A stretch of 56,305 nucleotides of DNA from an uncultured Alphaproteobacteria bacterium (GCA_937891825.1 CALAHN010000098.1:1-56305); one strand, 5' to 3'; numbered from the stretch's first letter, positions 17,590-26,436 are shown. Program-made: numbers and translations. The notes: generated by a model not told the origin, from the sequence alone.

Positions 17590-18468
17590 TCAATCGCGCT
17601 TGAATGTGTAATTGAAGCGGGCGTCGCCATCGGCCGTCACCAGGCCGACTGTCGGCGTCGGGAAGTGGATCGGCAGGATCAGCGTATCGGTCTCCGCGAC
17701 CGACGCCAGGAAGGCGCGCCGCGATTTAGCCGATTGGACCGGGTCCCAGTCCGGCTTCGCCGACCAGTCGGGTTCGCGGCACTGGATCGCGTGGTGCATC
17801 ATGTCGCCGGTCACCACCGCCCGCTGGCCGCGGGAGAAGATGTTGACGCAACAATGGCAAGGGGAGTGGCCGGGCGTCGGCGTCAGGGTGATCATGTCGT
17901 CAAGCTGGAAATCGTCATCGACCAGCAGCGCCTGTCCGGCTTCGACGATCGGCAGGCAGTTGTCCCGAAACACCGTGCCGGGCGGGTTGGCGCCGCGCTG
18001 ATGCTCGGCTTCCCAAACGGCATATTCGCCTTTGTGGAAGATATACTTCGCGTTGGGGAAGGTCGGAACCCAGCGGCCGTCCTTCAAGGTGGTGTTCCAG
18101 CCGGTGTGGTCGATATGCAGGTGCGTGCAGAAGACGTAGTCGACGCTTTCAAAGGTGACGCCAAGCGCGAAAAGCTCGTTCCGCCAGCGCGCCTTGCCGG
18201 GAAAATCGAAGGGCGGCGGGTGGCCCTTGTCCTCGCCGGTGCAGGTGTCGATCAGGATCGTGCGGCTGGGCGTGCGGACGACGAAGGTCTGATATGTGAC
18301 CATCAGCATGCCGAGCGCCTTGTTGTAGACCTCCGGCTCCATCGACGGCAGATGGGCGTCGAACGTCGCCTGATCGAGCGTCGGGAAGAAGTGGGCCGGC
18401 TTCCGCCATGGCCCCTCCCGTTCAATCACGGCATCGATGGTGATGTCGCCGATCCGAATCTGCCGCAT
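17590..18468 (-). CDS. Metallo-beta-lactamase-fold hydrolase
   Basis: 292-aa MBL-fold protein with the metal motif HLHIDH (116-121), a downstream TPGHSPCHCCV histidine and GDMMHH aspartate, giving a complete binuclear centre. Relatives include lactonases and quorum-quenching N-acyl-homoserine lactonases; substrate is uncertain. The start at 18468 follows AGGGGGA; a 49-residue upstream extension is rich in proline and lies in the intergenic gap. It is the first gene of the 12-gene minus-strand run, with a divergent promoter region (18469-18632) shared with another LLM gene. Confidence 0.88.
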   Translation of the reverse strand: MRQIRIGDITIDAVIEREGPWRKPAHFFPTLDQATFDAHLPSMEPEVYNKALGMLMVTYQTFVVRTPSRTILIDTCTGEDKGHPPPFDFPGKARWRNELFALGVTFESVDYVFCTHLHIDHTGWNTTLKDGRWVPTFPNAKYIFHKGEYAVWEAEHQRGANPPGTVFRDNCLPIVEAGQALLVDDDFQLDDMITLTPTPGHSPCHCCVNIFSRGQRAVVTGDMMHHAIQCREPDWSAKPDWDPVQSAKSRRAFLASVAETDTLILPIHFPTPTVGLVTADGDARFNYTFKRD

Positions 18469-18632
18469 GGCGGGTCCCCCTTGCCTTGGCGGCTTTGGCG
18501 CCGCTTCAGGGCCAAGCTTGGCGGGCGGAAGGGCGGGGCGCAATCCCTGCGCCGAACCCTCTTTCGGCGGGCCGGATGCGCTGGCAGACTGACGCCTGAA
18601 CGACGGCGGCGACAACCCGGGGGAAGCACACG

Positions 18633-19628
18633 ATGAAATTTGGCCTGTATGTTAATCCGCAATTCCAGGACGAAGGCCCGTTGCCCGCCGCCATCGACAA
18701 TATGGCGGCCCAGGTCCGCGCCGCCCGGGAAGCCGGATATTCGTCGATCTTCGTGCCGCACCATTATCTGGCGCGGCCGATGCGGATGTTTCAGGCGAAC
18801 ATCCTGCTGGCGCGCCTCGCGGCGGAGGCGGGCGACATGCGCATGGGGCCGGGCATCTGGCTGATGGGCATGACCAATCCCGTGCAGATCGCGGAAGAAG
18901 CGGCGACGCTCGATTGGATCGCGCCGGGCGGCTACACTCTAGCGCTCGGCCTGGGATACCGGGATGTCGAGTTCGAAGCCTTCGGCGTCGACCCCCGGCA
19001 TCGCGCCGCCCGGACCGTGGAAGCGATCGACCTGATCCGGAAGCTCTGGCGCCAGGATGTCGTCGACCATGACGGCCGCTTCTTCAAGCTGAAGGGGGTC
19101 GGCGCGTCGATCCGGCCGCGCAACGGCGAAGCGTGCCCGCTCTGGCTTGGCGCCAGCGTCGACGCCGCGATCGAACGGGCGGCGCAATTGGCCGACGCCT
19201 GGCTCGCCAGCTTTTCCCATCCCTGGCCCGAACTGACCCGCTCGTTCGATGTCTACAACAGCGCGCGCGCCGCCGCTGGATTGCCGCAGCCTACGGAACG
19301 CCCGCTCTGCCGCGAGTGTTTTGTCGCGGCGACGCCGGAACAGGCTCAGGCGCTGGCGCGGGAGCCGCTGATCTACAAGTACGGGGCCTATGCCTCCTGG
19401 GGCAACCCGAACGTCGCCGGCAAGCCCTTCGCCGAAGGCTACGACGACTTCCAGGCCGAGCGCTTCATCATCGGCGACAAGGCGATGGCGAAGGCGCGTG
19501 TGCAATGGCTGCAGGAGACCCTGGGCGTCGACCACCTCGTGCTCCGCATGCAATGGCCAGGCCTCGCCCAGGACGATGTCCTCCGCTCGATCGAATTCAT
19601 GGGCGAAGTGCTGCAGGACCTGAACTAG
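18633..19628 (+). CDS. LLM-class flavin-dependent oxidoreductase
   Basis: 331-aa luciferase-like monooxygenase: MKFGLYVNPQF start, SIFVPHHYLA, a GGYTLALGLGYRDVEFEAFGV segment and PLWLGASVDAAIERAA near the middle, all typical of the family. Probably uses reduced FMN from a separate reductase. GGGGGAAG precedes the ATG. Transcribed divergently from the MBL/LLM run over 164 bp, so it may be co-regulated with it. Substrate unknown. Confidence 0.88.
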   Translation: MKFGLYVNPQFQDEGPLPAAIDNMAAQVRAAREAGYSSIFVPHHYLARPMRMFQANILLARLAAEAGDMRMGPGIWLMGMTNPVQIAEEAATLDWIAPGGYTLALGLGYRDVEFEAFGVDPRHRAARTVEAIDLIRKLWRQDVVDHDGRFFKLKGVGASIRPRNGEACPLWLGASVDAAIERAAQLADAWLASFSHPWPELTRSFDVYNSARAAAGLPQPTERPLCRECFVAATPEQAQALAREPLIYKYGAYASWGNPNVAGKPFAEGYDDFQAERFIIGDKAMAKARVQWLQETLGVDHLVLRMQWPGLAQDDVLRSIEFMGEVLQDLN

Positions 19629-19941
19629 GCGGCTGCGCTCAGGCGAGCGCGCCATGCATCAGGGCAAATGTCGCGGTCCCGGCGCCGCGGGACGACCTGC
19701 CGACGACAGTTTGGCCGGCCACTTCGACATTGCTCCAACTGGTATCGGCTCGTCCAGCGCGGGAACGATCTTCCACGGACGGGCAGAAATTCAGGATTGA
19801 TTGGGTCGATAAGAAAAAATCGATGTTAATTTCAATGTCGGAAAGTCAATAGTTATGATTTTATATATTTGTAGAAATAAATGTGCTGGTTGCGATAAAT
19901 GTGATATCTAAGTTACACTAAACAATATTTTGGAGATAATT
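19629..19941. other. Intergenic region with an AT-rich second half
   Basis: The first half has normal high GC; the second half (about 19795-19941) is markedly AT-rich and holds the promoter of the small gene that follows. A minus-strand frame (19639-19776, GTG start) encodes 45 residues ending FALMHGALA with plausible codon use, and stays open up to about 19850; it could be the tail of a decayed gene, but has no convincing ribosome site or family match and is not called. Confidence 0.5.
19890..19918 (+). promoter_or_regulatory. Putative promoter of the 51-aa small protein
   Basis: TTGCGA at 19890-19895 and TTACAC at 19913-19918 with a 17-bp spacer, inside the AT-rich tract just upstream of the small gene. 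The -35 is good and the -10 only fair. Spacing to the ATG leaves about 18 nt of leader. Confidence 0.35.
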
Positions 19942-20097
19942 ATGTCGTTCAAGAATTTCGCAGATTCGAAAAAATCCGAGAAATCCGGCGCGGCCGGCGA
20001 CGGCGCGAAGGCGACGTTTGCGTCCGACAAGGCGCCGCCCGCGCCGCAAAAGGCGGCTGTCGGCGTCGAAAAGGCGGCGCCGCCGAAATCGAAATAG
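19942..20097 (+). CDS. Small Lys/Ala-rich disordered protein (51 aa)
   Basis: A 51-residue protein beginning MSFKNFADSKKSEKSGAAG and ending KAAPPKSK, rich in lysine, alanine and proline, basic and probably disordered, with no cysteine, no membrane segment and no signal peptide. A GGAG site lies 6 nt before the ATG, an AT-rich promoter-like tract precedes it and a strong hairpin follows, which together support a real single-gene unit. Family not recognised. A nucleic-acid-associated or stress-related role would fit the composition but is conjecture. Confidence 0.65.
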   Translation: MSFKNFADSKKSEKSGAAGDGAKATFASDKAPPAPQKAAVGVEKAAPPKSK

Positions 20098-20106
20098 CGC
20101 CCAGGC

Positions 20107-20141
20107 CCTGGCGGCGGCATTCGCACGGCCCCGCCGCCAGG
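20107..20141. terminator. Perfect hairpin between convergent genes
   Basis: Arms CCTGGCGGCGG (20107-20117) and CCGCCGCCAGG (20131-20141) form an 11-bp stem with a 13-nt loop, between the small plus-strand gene and the end of the converging MFS gene. There is no T-run, but the position suits a bidirectional terminator. Confidence 0.5.
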
Positions 20142-20176
20142 CCGCCGCGCTGGCCCCTGTCGATCGGGCCTGGCTG

Positions 20177-21442
20177 CTATGCCTCGGGCAGTTTCGGCGC
20201 CGGCATCAATATGGCGACGGCGACGGCGACCGTTAGCGGCAGCAGGGCCAGAACCTGCAGCATGCCGTCATAGTTCGCGAACCGGTCGAGCGCCCAGCCG
20301 AGCGGCAGCGGCCCGATGCTGGCGCCGATGATCATGATCATCTGCCCGGTGCCCTGGATCGAGCCCAGATGCTTCCGACCGAAATAGCGCGGCCAGAAGA
20401 AGCCGACATAGGTCATCGTGACCGCATTGTTCAGCCCGAAGATCAGCGCGAAGACGACGGCGCTCGAGACGCCCTCCACCATGGTCGCGGACAACAACGA
20501 GGCCGCCTGAATGCAGAGGCCGCCGAAGAACATCCATTTCGGCGGCAGCGCATCGAGGCAGCGCCCGACCAGCGGCATCAGGCAGGCGGCTGAAACGCCG
20601 GTCACCGTGAACATCGACGCCGCCGTCTGCGGGTCGAGGCCATGGGATTTGAGGATGCCGGTGAATTCGACATGCAGGCAGGTCATCAGCATCGACATGG
20701 CGAAGAGGCCGGCGACGATCAGATAGAACGCCGGCATCCTGAGCGCTGTCGCCCGGTCGTGGCCGACCAGCGCGGGCGCGCTTTCCCCGAACTTCAACGC
20801 CGCCGCGCCGTCCGGCCGAAGACCCACATCCTCGGGCCGGTTGTAGAGCAACAGCAGGATCGGCGGCAGCAGCATCGCCCAGGTCATGAGCCCGAGCCAT
20901 AACCACGCCTCCCGCCAGCCGACCGTCGCGATCAGCCATTGGGCAAGCGGCGGATGGAGCGCGATCGAGATCGGGAAGCCAAGCGCCATCAGGCCAAGCG
21001 CGAAGCCGCGCCGCTTGTCGAACCACTGGGACGTCAGGTTCGCGCAATTCAGCATCAGCGAGCCCTGGCCGAGGAAGCGCAGGAAGCCGAAACCGATCGC
21101 CAGATAGAGCCAGCTCGCGGCGAACCCGAAGCCGATCGCCGAAAGCCCGAAGCCAAACACGATCAGCCACAGCATCCGGGCAGGGCCATTGCGGTCGACC
21201 AGGCGCCCCATGCGCGGCAGCAGGAAGGCGGCGGCCAGGGTCGCGCCGCCATAGGCCAGGGCGATATCCGTCCGGTCCAGGCCAAGGTCCGCCTGGATCG
21301 GGTCGAAGAACAGGCCGATCAGATGGCTCTGGCCGGGGCCGGTGCCGAACATGATGAGAGCGGCGACGCCAAGGATCGTCCAGCCGTAATAGGGGCCGGC
21401 GGAAAGCCGCCTGAACAGGACGGCGCGGGCGGCGTTGAGCAT
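20177..21442 (-). CDS. MFS transporter
   Basis: 421-aa major facilitator protein with about 12 hydrophobic helices. The loop 2-3 signature appears as LLPRMGRLVDRNGPARM, and the SAGPYYGW N-terminus resembles the monocarboxylate/oxalate-formate antiporter branch. Lies 37 bp downstream of the molybdopterin oxidoreductase on the same strand, so it may import or export that enzyme's substrate. AGAAAGA precedes the ATG. Substrate unknown. Confidence 0.88.
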   Translation of the reverse strand: MLNAARAVLFRRLSAGPYYGWTILGVAALIMFGTGPGQSHLIGLFFDPIQADLGLDRTDIALAYGGATLAAAFLLPRMGRLVDRNGPARMLWLIVFGFGLSAIGFGFAASWLYLAIGFGFLRFLGQGSLMLNCANLTSQWFDKRRGFALGLMALGFPISIALHPPLAQWLIATVGWREAWLWLGLMTWAMLLPPILLLLYNRPEDVGLRPDGAAALKFGESAPALVGHDRATALRMPAFYLIVAGLFAMSMLMTCLHVEFTGILKSHGLDPQTAASMFTVTGVSAACLMPLVGRCLDALPPKWMFFGGLCIQAASLLSATMVEGVSSAVVFALIFGLNNAVTMTYVGFFWPRYFGRKHLGSIQGTGQMIMIIGASIGPLPLGWALDRFANYDGMLQVLALLPLTVAVAVAILMPAPKLPEA

Positions 21443-21479
21443 GGGGGTCTTTCTGGCGACGGGCGGCGGGAAGGGCAGA

Positions 21480-23555
21480 TCAGGCGGCGGAATGGGCAGG
21501 CTCGGGCGCCTTCTCGATATCGACGAAGGTCTCGTTATAGCAGGCGCCAGCTTCGATATCGGTGCGGAGGTCGGCTGGGATCAGCACGTTGACCGTCCGT
21601 CCGGTGTTGCTGGATTTCAGCCACATGCCCTTGGGACTGTAGAGCACGCCGGGGCGAACGGCGTCCGTCACGGCCGCCAGGAGGGCGACCCGCCCGCGCG
21701 CGTTCCAGACCGTGACCCGATCGCCGTCATCGAGGCCGCGCGCCGCCGCGTCGGCTGGATTGATCTCGACGATCTCCATGCCGTCCGATGGGCTGCAGCC
21801 GCCGAACGTGGCGTTCGTGCGCTTGTCCGAAGAAGGGCTGATCAGCGTCAGCGGCAGGTCGGTTGGGACCGCCTCGAAGCGCGGCAGGCCATAGCCGTAG
21901 CGGGACTGCATCTCCTCGGAATAGAGTTCGATCTTGCCGGTGGCGGTCGCAGGCCCATGGGTCGCGCACATGATCGCGGGCGCGCCGTTCTCTGCCGTCA
22001 TCGCCAGCGCCCGGTCGAGCGGCACGGCGCTTGGCGCGAAGCCTTCGAGGCGCCCGGCCGCGCCGTCCATGGCGTCGTCCATCAGTTCGGCGTCGGTCGC
22101 CTGGAAGATCGGGTCGTTGAAGCCGAACCGGCGCGCGAGGCGGCGGAAGATTTCCGTGTTCGGCAAGCTCTCGCCGACGCATGGAATGACAGGCGCCGCC
22201 CGCTGCACATAGTTCTGGCCATAGGCCCCGTAGATATCGTCATACTCGAAATGGCTGGCGGCGGGCAGGATTACGTCTGCGTAGCGCATGCTGTCGGTCA
22301 TCGCGATCTCGCAGCCCACGACGAACAGATCCGGCCGCGAGAGGCCCCGGATCATCGCGTCCTGGTCCGGATGGGTCGCGACGGGGTTGTGGTTGTAGAT
22401 CATGACCGCCGCGATCGGCGGCGCGAGCGTCGGGTCGAGCAATTTCTGCCCGACATCGACGATGTTTAAGGTGCGCGTGCCGGCTGGAATGAGGTCCGGC
22501 CGCTGCAGGCGCGCGGTCGTCTTCGGTGCGGCGAGGCCGGGCTTGGCGATGACGCCCGCGCCCATACGCCCATGATTGCCGGTCAAGGCTTGCAAGGCCA
22601 TCGCCGCGCGCAAGCCCGACCCGCCGCTCCGCCCGCGCTCGATGCCGTTGCCGATCGAGACCGCGACCGTCCCGGCTGCCTTGTAGAGGTCGACAAACGC
22701 CTGGAATTCGGCCTTCGACAGGCGGCAGAGGCGCTCGACATCGGCCGGGCCATATTGGCGGGCGGCGTCGAGATAGGCGTCGGCGCCGTGTGTCCATCTG
22801 GCGATGAAGTCCCGGTCCAGCGCATCGGCGGCCTCAAGCGCCGCCGCCGCGGCGAGCGCCAGCACCACGTCCGTTCCTGGATGGATCGGCAGATGCAGCG
22901 TCGCCTGCTCCGCGATCTTGGTGCGTTTCGGGTCGATCACGACGACCTTGCCGCCGTGCTCCTTGACCGCGTTCAGGACCCGGGTGAGGTGCAGGTTCGA
23001 TACGGTGACGTTGTTCCCCCAGACGACGACGAGATCGGCATGGGCCGCCTGTTCCGGCGCCATGCCGGGGGCCGGCCCATAGAGGCTCGTATAGGCCGTG
23101 CCGCGCACTGCGCCGCAGAGGGGGCCGCGGTTCAGCAGCGTCGCGCCAAGCTTGTGGAAGAAGCGCCGGTCCATGGAGCCGCCGGCGAGTTCGCCGTGCG
23201 GGCCGGCATAGTTGAACGGCAGCACGGTCTCCGGCCCGAAAGCCTCGATCGCGCTCGCGAAGCCGTCATGCACAAGATCGATGGCCTGATCCCAGGAAAT
23301 CGGCTCGAAAGCGGCCCCGGGTCCGCGCGGTCCGACGCGCTTCAGCGGCCGCGTCAGGCGATTGGCCCCATGGACGAATTCCGGATAGGAGCGCGCGACC
23401 TTGTTGCAGATCACGCCCGCGGTATAGGGATTGGCGGCCGACCCTTTGACCGCCGCCAATTGCCCGTCAGCGACGGTGACGCTCAAGCTGCAGGTGTCGG
23501 GGCAGTCCAGCGGGCAGACGCTGGGGCGGGCGACGGTCGGATGGGCGGACGGCAT
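21480..23555 (-). CDS. Molybdopterin-dependent oxidoreductase with [4Fe-4S] domain
   Basis: 691-aa member of the DMSO reductase superfamily (BisC/formate-dehydrogenase-like). The N-terminus has the Fe-S motif VCPLDCPDTCSL with the fourth cysteine in GVICNK; a Mo4Fe4S domain, the main molybdopterin domain (FEPISWDQAIDL, NRGPLCGAVRGTA, VVVWGNNVTVSN, VVVIDPKRTKIA, DVILPAASHFEYDD) and a C-terminal dinucleotide-binding domain (DRVTVWNARG) follow. There is no Tat signal, so it appears cytoplasmic. The start at 23555 follows GGAG; a 68-residue upstream extension was dropped. Divergent from a TetR gene. The cofactor demand links it to the modABC operon in the same window. Substrate unknown. Confidence 0.92.
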   Translation of the reverse strand: MPSAHPTVARPSVCPLDCPDTCSLSVTVADGQLAAVKGSAANPYTAGVICNKVARSYPEFVHGANRLTRPLKRVGPRGPGAAFEPISWDQAIDLVHDGFASAIEAFGPETVLPFNYAGPHGELAGGSMDRRFFHKLGATLLNRGPLCGAVRGTAYTSLYGPAPGMAPEQAAHADLVVVWGNNVTVSNLHLTRVLNAVKEHGGKVVVIDPKRTKIAEQATLHLPIHPGTDVVLALAAAAALEAADALDRDFIARWTHGADAYLDAARQYGPADVERLCRLSKAEFQAFVDLYKAAGTVAVSIGNGIERGRSGGSGLRAAMALQALTGNHGRMGAGVIAKPGLAAPKTTARLQRPDLIPAGTRTLNIVDVGQKLLDPTLAPPIAAVMIYNHNPVATHPDQDAMIRGLSRPDLFVVGCEIAMTDSMRYADVILPAASHFEYDDIYGAYGQNYVQRAAPVIPCVGESLPNTEIFRRLARRFGFNDPIFQATDAELMDDAMDGAAGRLEGFAPSAVPLDRALAMTAENGAPAIMCATHGPATATGKIELYSEEMQSRYGYGLPRFEAVPTDLPLTLISPSSDKRTNATFGGCSPSDGMEIVEINPADAAARGLDDGDRVTVWNARGRVALLAAVTDAVRPGVLYSPKGMWLKSSNTGRTVNVLIPADLRTDIEAGACYNETFVDIEKAPEPAHSAA

Positions 23556-23802
23556 GGCGTAAGCTCCGAAATGGCGGATGCTCCATCTATCTAACAGGAT
23601 TATTACGCCTGGCGAAGGAGCGGCCGCAGCCGCTGGCCGCGCGGCGCCAATCTCCACTTGAGCGGAAGCGGCGTTTCGCACTCTCCGCTGACCGTCGGCG
23701 AATAAGGCTGCATGCCGGCTTTGCGCAAGGCGGCAAACACGGTTATGCAGGCAGCGCAATTTTCGTGATGCTGGACCGCGCGCTCAGGCGAGGGAGCGGT
23801 CC

Positions 23803-24546
23803 ATGCTCAAACTTTACGATATCTATCAAGCTATCCAATCTTGGGCGATTCCGCTCTGGATTGGTTCGATCCAGGAGGCGCGCCAGTTGCAGGCTGAGCC
23901 ACGCAAGCGAAATCCTGAACTGACCCGCGCCTCCATCCTGAAGGCCGCGACGGCCGAATTCGCGCGCTATGGGTTCGATGGCGGCCGTGTCGACCGCATC
24001 GTCAGTCGCGCCGGGTGCAACACCCGCATGCTCTATCACTATTTCGGCGACAAGCAGGCGCTTTATGTCGAGGTGCTGGAAGCGGTCTACCGCCAGATCC
24101 GCCATCTGGAGCAGAAGCTCGACCTTGCCGGGACGGCGCCGCGGGAGGCCCTGATCAATCTGACCCGGTTCACCTGGTCGCATTTCCGGGCGCAGCGGGT
24201 GTTTATCGATATCACGCGCAATGAAAACCTGGCGCGCGGCAAGCATATCAAGCGCTCGAAGGCGATCGCCGAAATGTCCTCGCCGCTGATCGCCCAATTG
24301 CGCGACACGCTGGAGCGCGGCCGCGCCGAAGGCGCGTTCCGGCATGCGGTCGATCCCTTGCAGCTCTATATCTCGATCGTGGCGCTCTGCTCGCATCACC
24401 TGAACAATGTCCACACGCTCTCCGCGACCTTCCAGACCGACCTGAAGGCGCCGGAATGGCTTGAGGCCCGCCTGCAGCATGTCGAGGCGGTGGTGCTGCG
24501 AACCGTCGGCGCCGTCGAGGACGAGGCGCCGGCCGACCGCGACTGA
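23803..24546 (+). CDS. TetR/AcrR-family transcriptional regulator
   Basis: 247-aa regulator with a typical TetR helix-turn-helix at about 40-85 (TRASILKAATAEFARYGF, VDRIVSRAGCNTRMLYHYFGDKQALY) and a C-terminal ligand-binding domain. The 35-residue leader before the HTH is unusual in length and hydrophobic in part (IYQAIQSWAIPLWIG), but a GGGAG site supports the ATG at 23803; a later start remains possible. It is divergent from the molybdopterin oxidoreductase over 247 bp and lies 93 bp upstream of ridA, so either could be its target. Confidence 0.9.
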   Translation: MLKLYDIYQAIQSWAIPLWIGSIQEARQLQAEPRKRNPELTRASILKAATAEFARYGFDGGRVDRIVSRAGCNTRMLYHYFGDKQALYVEVLEAVYRQIRHLEQKLDLAGTAPREALINLTRFTWSHFRAQRVFIDITRNENLARGKHIKRSKAIAEMSSPLIAQLRDTLERGRAEGAFRHAVDPLQLYISIVALCSHHLNNVHTLSATFQTDLKAPEWLEARLQHVEAVVLRTVGAVEDEAPADRD

Positions 24547-24639
24547 CGGCTCCCGCCCCGGGCAACCGCGGAACCAGTGCTCATTCTGCGACGACCGTGA
24601 TAGAATGCAGCGAACGCTTACTTATCGATGGAGCAGACG

Positions 24640-25134
24640 ATGAGCCATGTCGAAGACCGCCTAGCGGCGTTGGGGCTGGCGTTGCCGGATGCGTGTCAGC
24701 CGCGCGGCGCTTTCCTGCCGTACCGGAAATCCGGCGATCTGATCTTCATGGCGGGCCAGATCGCCGAGTGGAATGGCGCAACGCCCTATGTCGGCCCGGT
24801 GCTGGGGGACGGCCAGACGGCGCCGGCAGGCTTGCGGACAGTCGATCTCGCGACCGGTCGGAAGGCGGCGGAGGTTTGCGCGCTCAATCTGCTGTTTCAT
24901 CTGAAGGCGGCGGCGGGCGACCTGGACCGGGTCAAGGCCGTGGTCCGGCTTGGCGGCTTCGTGCAGTGCCTTTTCGGCTTCGCGCAGTCGCCCCAGGTGA
25001 TCAACGGGGCGTCCGACCTGTTGATCGAACTCTACGGCGAAGCAGGCCGCCATGCGCGGACGGCCGTCGGCGTCGCGGGTCTTCCGGCCAATGCGTCGGT
25101 CGAAGTCGATGCGATCTTCAGTCTGGCCGATTGA
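24640..25134 (+). CDS. RidA family protein
   Basis: 164-aa YjgF/YER057c/UK114 (RidA) family protein. Archetypes deaminate reactive enamine/imine intermediates released by PLP enzymes; others act in pyrimidine or amine catabolism. The typical C-terminal segment ARTAVGVAGLP with its arginine, followed by VEVDAIF, is present, as is the LIFMAGQIAEWNG strand. This is the longer subtype. The start at 24640 has GGAG at correct spacing; an ATG 12 bp upstream does not. Converges on the amidase with 9 bp between stops. Confidence 0.9.
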   Translation: MSHVEDRLAALGLALPDACQPRGAFLPYRKSGDLIFMAGQIAEWNGATPYVGPVLGDGQTAPAGLRTVDLATGRKAAEVCALNLLFHLKAAAGDLDRVKAVVRLGGFVQCLFGFAQSPQVINGASDLLIELYGEAGRHARTAVGVAGLPANASVEVDAIFSLAD

Positions 25135-25143
25135 CAGACTGGC

Positions 25144-26436
25144 CTACTCTGCGGCGGGCAGAGCGGGTCGCGGCAGCCGCGGCAGCAGGTCCGCGACCGC
25201 CGCGCTTCGCCCGATCAACGCGCCGTCCTGGCCGGGCGCCGCGGCGAGGAGGAGGCCAAGCGGCAGGCCCGCTGCGTCGAGCCCGCTCGGGATCGCGGTG
25301 AGCGGCCCGCCAAGCGCGGTCCACGGGGTCAGGTAGGATTGATCGCCCGTGGTCTTGAAGCCCGCCGGGGCCGGGCCAGGCGTCGGGCAGGCCAGGATAA
25401 GGTCGTCCTCCTGGAACGCCGCCCAGAACCGCGCCCGCGCCTCGGCGATGCGGCGCTCGGCGGCTGTCACGTCGCTGGGCCGGATCATCGCCCCTTCAGC
25501 GAGGGCGGCGGCAAGCAAGGGCGGCAGGCCGCTCCGGTCCGCGCCGATCCGGGGCAGGAGGTCACGGGCGGCTTCCGCCAGCATGATGGTGCGGTGGTCG
25601 TCGATCACCTGAGCGAAGGACACGGGCGCTGGCGCTGGCCTGATGCTGTGCCCGGCGCCCGTCAGGCGGTCGCATGCGCCAGCGAACGCCTGGCGCATCC
25701 CGGCTTCGGGCGCTTGCTCGGGCGTCGTCAAGGCAGCGATCTTCAGGGGCGTCGTGCATTGGCGCATGGCGCCCAGATGAAAGGCGTCCGCCAGAACTGC
25801 GTAGACCCGCTCCAGCCAGGCATGGGAGGCCGCGATGACGCCGATCGCGTCGAAACTCCGGGAGAGGGGCGCCATCCCGGTCGTCGGCATGGCGCCAAGG
25901 CTCGGCTTGTAGGCATAGGCGCCGCAATAAGCGGCAGGCCGGCAGAGCGAGCCCGCAGTTTGCGTGCCGAGCGCGAACGGCGTCACGCCCGCGCCGACGA
26001 CAGCGCCTGAACCGCTGCTCGATCCGCCGGGGCTGCGGCTCAGGTCATAGGGATTGCGGGTCGTCGTCGGATCGATGAAGGCATAGGCGGTCGAGCGGGT
26101 CTTGCCGATGGGGACGGCGCCGGCGGCGCGGAGCGCAGCCACGACGGCGGCGTCGGCCGCGGCGATCCGCCCGCTGCCGATATCCGTCCGCCCGAACGCC
26201 GTCGGCATGTCCAGAACGTCGATGACGTCCTTGACGCCAAAGGCCGCGCCGGCCAGAGGGCCGGCCGCCAGCGTCTCTCGGCCGATATCCGCCGCTGCAT
26301 GATCGAGGTAGACCCAGGCGTCGATGGCGGGCTCCCAGCGCCTGGCTGCGTCCAGGCTTGCCCGAACGCCGCAGGGCGAGGCGGGCGGCGGACTCGCGCC
26401 GGGGCCGGCCGCTGGTTGGTCAATTGCGCTCGCCAT
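25144..26436 (-). CDS. Amidase signature family hydrolase
   Basis: 430-aa amidase signature enzyme. The Ser-cisSer-Lys triad is visible: Lys69 (FGVKDVID), cis-Ser139 in PGGSSSGSGA, and nucleophile Ser163 in TQTAGSLCRPA, with the characteristic 24-residue Ser-Ser spacing. The start at 26436 is chosen because the preceding 47 in-frame codons cross a regulatory inverted repeat and are basic and non-homologous. Divergent from the TRAP transporter genes, suggesting uptake and hydrolysis of an amide. Relatives include allophanate hydrolase-like, GatA-like and indoleacetamide hydrolases; it is not GatA, as no GatBC is present. Confidence 0.9.
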   Translation of the reverse strand: MASAIDQPAAGPGASPPPASPCGVRASLDAARRWEPAIDAWVYLDHAAADIGRETLAAGPLAGAAFGVKDVIDVLDMPTAFGRTDIGSGRIAAADAAVVAALRAAGAVPIGKTRSTAYAFIDPTTTRNPYDLSRSPGGSSSGSGAVVGAGVTPFALGTQTAGSLCRPAAYCGAYAYKPSLGAMPTTGMAPLSRSFDAIGVIAASHAWLERVYAVLADAFHLGAMRQCTTPLKIAALTTPEQAPEAGMRQAFAGACDRLTGAGHSIRPAPAPVSFAQVIDDHRTIMLAEAARDLLPRIGADRSGLPPLLAAALAEGAMIRPSDVTAAERRIAEARARFWAAFQEDDLILACPTPGPAPAGFKTTGDQSYLTPWTALGGPLTAIPSGLDAAGLPLGLLLAAAPGQDGALIGRSAAVADLLPRLPRPALPAAE

